A DNA stretch of 64,000 nt from Pseudoalteromonas umbrosa (GTDB lineage Bacteria > Pseudomonadota > Gammaproteobacteria > Enterobacterales > Alteromonadaceae). The notes below the pieces were generated by a model. It was not told where the DNA came from, searched no databases, and worked only from the letters and a program-made list of their open reading frames with translations. Made by a program: the position numbers and the translations under genes. The stretch lies in contig NZ_JASJUU010000001.1 in NCBI RefSeq assembly GCF_030125375.1, forward strand, positions 310,001 to 374,000, given 5' to 3'. Positions 60,651-64,000 of the stretch are shown piece by piece (the stretch's first letter is position 1; every line of letters starts with the position of its first letter).

Positions 60651-61964
60651 ATGTTGCTACACTATTGCGATCTGGCTTGGCGAAATATTAAGCAAACGCC
60701 GTTTGTCAGCATGTTGATGATTATTGCTATTGGCATTGGTATCGGCGTGACTATGACGACACTCTCCGTTTATCACATGATGAGTGCAGACCCTATTGCA
60801 CACAAAAGTGACAAATTACACGCTGTACAATTGCAAGTACTAGATGACGGTTATACATGGCGGACAGAAGATGACGTGCCTTTGCAATTAACTTATCCGG
60901 ATGCCAAATATTTACTCGAAAACTCACCGCTGGAAAAACGGGTTGCGATGCTCAAGTCCGGCGCTGCTGTGCACATTGACAGACCTGATAGTGTGCCCTT
61001 TATAGAGGGGTTACGGGTAACCAGTCGCCACTTTTTTGAATTGTTTGATGTGCCTTTTTTGCACGGTAATGTATGGAGTGAGTCTCAAAGTAAGCAAGCA
61101 GCACTGGTTGTTGTAATAAGTGAAGGTCTAGCAAATAAGCTGTTTGGAAAAACAGATGTGCTTGGGGAGTCAATATATTTAGGTGAGCGCCTCCATGAAG
61201 TGGTTGGCGTAACCAAAACTTGGCTGCCCACAGTTAAGTTCTACGATGTAAATAATGATCCTTTTGAAGCGTCGGAACAGGTATTTGTGCCTTTTACTCA
61301 TATCGAGGCGTACAAGTTACCCAGCTGGGGCAACACCAATGGCTGGAAAAGTGAAGATATTAACTCATTTGAGGACTTTTTAAACTCAGAAACCGTTTGG
61401 TTGCAATTTTGGGTTGAGTTTGATTCAGAGTCGCAAAAGCGTATGTATGGGCAGTTTGTCTTGGATTATATGACAGAGCAGCAAAAGCTTGGTCGATTCA
61501 ATAGAAAGGAGCTTGATTACAATCTCAAAACGGTACCACAGTGGCTGAAATATAACTATGTAGTCAGCTCAGACAATAAAATCCTTGTCGGTTTGAGCTT
61601 TATGTTTTTGGCTGTGTGCGTTGCAAATATTTTAGGTTTGTTGCTGGCAAAATTTATGAAACGGGCACCGGATGCTGGGGTTAGACGTGCACTTGGTGCC
61701 AGTAAAACACAGATATTTAGTCAGCATTTAGTTGAAGTCGCATTACTTGGGCTGCTTGGATCAATTGTGGGGGTGTTGCTGGCCCAAGTTGGCCTAGCTG
61801 GTATTCGAGGAACTATGAGTGGGTATGATTTAATCGCGATAATGGATTGGAAAATGCTGCTGATTGCTCCAGTTATTTCCATCTTAGCTTGCTTAATTGC
61901 AGGGTTATTTCCAGCTTGGGTGGTGTGTAAAACCTCACCTGCAACACATCTAAAAGTACAGTAA
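60651..61964 (+). CDS. FtsX/MacB-like ABC permease, first subunit
   Basis: Inner-membrane permease of 437 residues of the FtsX superfamily. A first helix (MLMIIAIGIGIGVTMTTLSV) is followed by a large periplasmic MacB-PCD-like domain (about 45-310). Three C-terminal helices then contain ILGLLLAKFMKRAPDAGVRR, ALGASKTQIFSQHLVE and LIAPVISILACLIAGLFPAW. The RRALGAS motif contacts the ATPase. The domain order matches four-helix MacB permeases, but the ATPase is encoded separately. The start overlaps the ATPase gene region (1 bp gap), so translation is coupled. Confidence 0.9.
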   Translation: MLLHYCDLAWRNIKQTPFVSMLMIIAIGIGIGVTMTTLSVYHMMSADPIAHKSDKLHAVQLQVLDDGYTWRTEDDVPLQLTYPDAKYLLENSPLEKRVAMLKSGAAVHIDRPDSVPFIEGLRVTSRHFFELFDVPFLHGNVWSESQSKQAALVVVISEGLANKLFGKTDVLGESIYLGERLHEVVGVTKTWLPTVKFYDVNNDPFEASEQVFVPFTHIEAYKLPSWGNTNGWKSEDINSFEDFLNSETVWLQFWVEFDSESQKRMYGQFVLDYMTEQQKLGRFNRKELDYNLKTVPQWLKYNYVVSSDNKILVGLSFMFLAVCVANILGLLLAKFMKRAPDAGVRRALGASKTQIFSQHLVEVALLGLLGSIVGVLLAQVGLAGIRGTMSGYDLIAIMDWKMLLIAPVISILACLIAGLFPAWVVCKTSPATHLKVQ

Positions 61965-61976
61965 AGGAGTGCGAAT

Positions 61977-63179
61977 ATGTCAGAAATTAAACCGATATTA
62001 AGTGCATTAAAGCGCTCTAAAACGGGGGCGATATTGCTGGTATTGCAAATCGCGATCACGCTTGCACTGGTCAGTAATGCGATGTCGATTGTGTTCGATA
62101 GATTGGACAAGATGACTCAGCAAACGGGTTATGATGAGCAAAGTATTATTTCATACCTTGTTGTGACGTATGATAAACGCATTGATAAGGCAAAGCAGTT
62201 TGATGAAGATATTCAAAAATTAAAAGAATTACCGGGTGTGATAGAGGCGTTGGCGGTGAGTTCGGTGCCTTTGACTCGAAGCGGTGGGAGTTGGATGCTC
62301 AGCACAGATCCTGATGACCTTAAAGGTAAGTCTGTAGATTCGGGGTACCTATATGGAAACCATACCTTGGTTGGTGCTCTGGGACTTAAGGTAACTGAGG
62401 GGCGTGACTTTACCGAAAACGATGTTGTGTATGATAGAAAAAAAGAGTATCCAACTGTTGCTATTGTAAGTAGAGCTGTGGCCAATGCGTTATTTGGGGA
62501 AGGCAAGGGTTTAAACGAAACCATATATAGTGGCAACAATGCGGCTAAGGTTATCGGTATTATTGATACCATAAAAAGTCAGTGGCCTAAATCTAATATT
62601 GCCGACAATTTGGTGCTCTTACCATTGCAAGACAGCACGGCATATCAGAAGTTTGTTGTTAAGACAACAGAGCACCAACGTGCAGAAGTCATGAACAAGA
62701 TTGAACCTCTGCTATTGGAATTAAGTCGTGGACGCGTTGTCATGGATGTTAAAGCACTGGATAAATCAAAAGCCGATACCTATGCCAGTGATAGGTTGAT
62801 GATCAAGATGCTTATCTCGATAGTGGTCTTTTTAGGGATCATAACGGCACTCGGTATTTTTGGCCTAACACATTTTAATATTAGTAAGCGCACCAAACAG
62901 ATAGGCACAAGGCGTGCTCTAGGCGCTCGAAAATCAACCATCTTCAAGCATTTTTTATTGGAGAATATGGTGGTGACTTCGCTTGGTATGCTGATAGGTG
63001 TAATTGGGGCATTGTTACTTGGACGAAAGTTAATGGGGGTTTATGATGTGCCACCTCTCGAGAATATGTCTATTTTATTAACTGCAATTTCGATGATAGT
63101 GATGAGCTTAATTGCTGTGCTTGTACCAGCTCAGCGTGCGGCGAACATTTCGCCTAGTGTCGCGACACGCAGTATTTAG
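61977..63179 (+). CDS. FtsX/MacB-like ABC permease, second subunit
   Basis: Second permease of 400 residues with the same layout: a first helix (ILLVLQIAITLALVSNAMSI), a periplasmic domain and three C-terminal helices starting MLISIVVFLGIITALGIFG. It also has RRALGARKSTIFKHFLLENM as the ATPase contact. It is a distinct relative of the first permease, so the exporter is probably a heterodimer. It lies 12 bp after the first permease gene. AAAGGAG precedes the ATG. The end of the operon is followed after 61 bp by the regulator gene. Confidence 0.9.
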   Translation: MSEIKPILSALKRSKTGAILLVLQIAITLALVSNAMSIVFDRLDKMTQQTGYDEQSIISYLVVTYDKRIDKAKQFDEDIQKLKELPGVIEALAVSSVPLTRSGGSWMLSTDPDDLKGKSVDSGYLYGNHTLVGALGLKVTEGRDFTENDVVYDRKKEYPTVAIVSRAVANALFGEGKGLNETIYSGNNAAKVIGIIDTIKSQWPKSNIADNLVLLPLQDSTAYQKFVVKTTEHQRAEVMNKIEPLLLELSRGRVVMDVKALDKSKADTYASDRLMIKMLISIVVFLGIITALGIFGLTHFNISKRTKQIGTRRALGARKSTIFKHFLLENMVVTSLGMLIGVIGALLLGRKLMGVYDVPPLENMSILLTAISMIVMSLIAVLVPAQRAANISPSVATRSI

Positions 63180-63240
63180 AGTAAAGACGGAGCGATATTA
63201 TGTTACACTCATTGGGGTGTAACATAATAAAAATAAGCAC

Positions 63241-64000
63241 ATGGATAAAATACTGATCATTGATGATAATGCTGCGGTTTTGCAGTCATTGTCACTACTT
63301 TTTGAATTACATGACTATCAAGTTGCGCTTGCTTCATCTCCTTTTGAAGCAGAGCAAATTGTGCGTTACCAGCGCATTGATTTAGCCATTCAAGACATGA
63401 ACTTTTCTGCGGATACGACTTCAGGTGAAGAAGGCAAAGCGCTGTTTTATCAACTTCGCGCTATCAATCCTAATTTGCCCATTATTCTATTAACTGCGTG
63501 GACAGAGCTAGAGATGGCCATTTCCTTAGTTAAGGCAGGCGCTGCTGACTATCTTGCAAAGCCTTGGAATGACGAAAAGCTGTTGATAAGCGTTGCTAAC
63601 CTCATCGCACTTGGAAAAGCTAATCAAGATAGTCAACAGCTGCACCGTCAAGAGCAAGAGCGCTCAGACTTTAACGCAGATGCGCAACTATGCGGCTTAA
63701 TTTATAAAAGCGTTGCGATGCAGCGTGCTGTTGAAATGGCACTGCAAGTGGCCAAGTCGGATGTATCGGTGCTTATTACGGGCGCAAATGGCAGTGGTAA
63801 AGAAAAGGTAGCCGAAATAATTCAGGCAAACTCTCGACTAGTCAATCAGCCTTTTATTCGCGTAAACGCAGGGGCTTTACCTGATAGCCTGATTGAAGCT
63901 GAATTATTTGGCGCAGAAGCGGGCGCTTATACGGGAGCGAATAAGCAGCGCATAGGTCGATTTGAAGCGGCCGATGGCGGTACGTTATTCCTAGATGAGA
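63241..64000 (+). CDS. NtrC-family sigma-54 response regulator, partial (runs off window end)
   Basis: An open frame starts at ATG 63241 and continues to the last base without a stop, so the C-terminus is missing. It begins MDKILIIDDNAAVLQSLSLL. A receiver domain (1-120) follows, with the phospho-acceptor Asp in LAIQDMNFSADTT and Lys in YLAKPWND. The AAA+ domain has Walker A GANGSGKE, the sigma-54 contact GAYTGA (the usual GAFTGA with Tyr for Phe), and DGGTLFLDE as the Walker B region. The partner is probably a histidine kinase gene further right. It lies directly after the ABC operon, which carries a sigma-54-like promoter and paired palindromes, so it likely activates that operon. Confidence 0.92.
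   Translation, partial: MDKILIIDDNAAVLQSLSLLFELHDYQVALASSPFEAEQIVRYQRIDLAIQDMNFSADTTSGEEGKALFYQLRAINPNLPIILLTAWTELEMAISLVKAGAADYLAKPWNDEKLLISVANLIALGKANQDSQQLHRQEQERSDFNADAQLCGLIYKSVAMQRAVEMALQVAKSDVSVLITGANGSGKEKVAEIIQANSRLVNQPFIRVNAGALPDSLIEAELFGAEAGAYTGANKQRIGRFEAADGGTLFLDE

Noticed and set aside
1..64000. tRNA, rRNA, CRISPR arrays, insertion sequences, prophage or integrase genes
   Set aside because: None were seen on reading both strands; there are no spaced direct repeats of CRISPR type and no transposase-like protein.

Overview
The window reads as chromosome of a marine gammaproteobacterium of the Pseudoalteromonas type. The grounds are an AT-rich, gene-dense sequence, a complete violacein operon of the kind known from violet Pseudoalteromonas, and many secreted hydrolases, lipoproteins, TonB transport and two-component proteins. 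The genus is inferred from gene content; there is no rRNA or other phylogenetic marker. No tRNA, rRNA, CRISPR array, transposase, integrase or phage gene was seen. Layout: 1-5.6 kb holds a truncated TetR regulator with two near-palindromic operator candidates, a lipoprotein metallo-beta-lactamase-fold hydrolase, an NTF2-like protein, a small unknown protein behind a Fur-box-like palindrome, an ADP-ribosylglycohydrolase, a pseudopilin-like protein, a divergent GDPD-fold protein and a secreted DUF1554-like protein. 5.6-12.9 kb holds an unusual pair: a 1809-residue glutamate-synthase-like protein followed at once by a CysJ-type diflavin reductase instead of GltD. 13.4-24.0 kb is the violacein locus: vioA-vioB-vioC-vioD-vioE on the minus strand with very tight spacing, a MATE exporter gene upstream, and a convergent tryptophanyl-tRNA synthetase gene whose leader can fold over its ribosome-binding site and contains a 23-codon ORF ending in a Trp codon. 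24.3-39.6 kb is mixed: a MerC-like protein behind a Zur-like site, a large hybrid histidine kinase overlapping tail to tail with a response regulator, a basic-secretory-protein metallopeptidase, an acetyltransferase, an EamA exporter, an orphan terminator that suggests a small RNA, a SYLF lipoprotein, a REC-GGDEF diguanylate cyclase, an SdaC-like amino acid transporter and three exported proteins. 39.6-46.6 kb is a hydroxyproline-catabolism locus: an M24 X-Pro peptidase and an FAD oxidase diverge from a DapA-like deaminase, a hydroxyproline 2-epimerase, a ketoglutarate-semialdehyde dehydrogenase and a GntR regulator, around a perfect TATTGTATACAATA operator candidate. 46.7-52.8 kb holds a stand-alone PhlD-like type III polyketide synthase, a TonB-dependent receptor, a second REC protein of the 28.4-kb kind, and an Hsp20 gene with a sigma-32-like promoter and a ROSE-like thermometer motif. 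52.9-58.4 kb holds a PNGase F-like secreted enzyme, a GNAT-PaiB pair diverging from a MocR regulator across an 18-bp perfect palindrome, a 64-residue cyanovirin-N-like half domain and an exported histidine phosphatase. 58.5-64 kb is an adaptor-ATPase-permease-permease ABC operon with a sigma-54-like promoter and TGTCCG-N3-CGGACA palindrome, followed by an NtrC-type regulator that runs off the end. How the parts fit: violacein synthesis consumes tryptophan, and the locus pairs it with a MATE exporter and a possibly leader-controlled TrpRS. The hydroxyproline genes form a complete route from X-Hyp dipeptides to 2-oxoglutarate. The final ABC operon and its sigma-54 regulator look like one self-contained envelope-stress or efflux circuit. 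All functions are read from sequence motifs and remembered family features; no database search was run.
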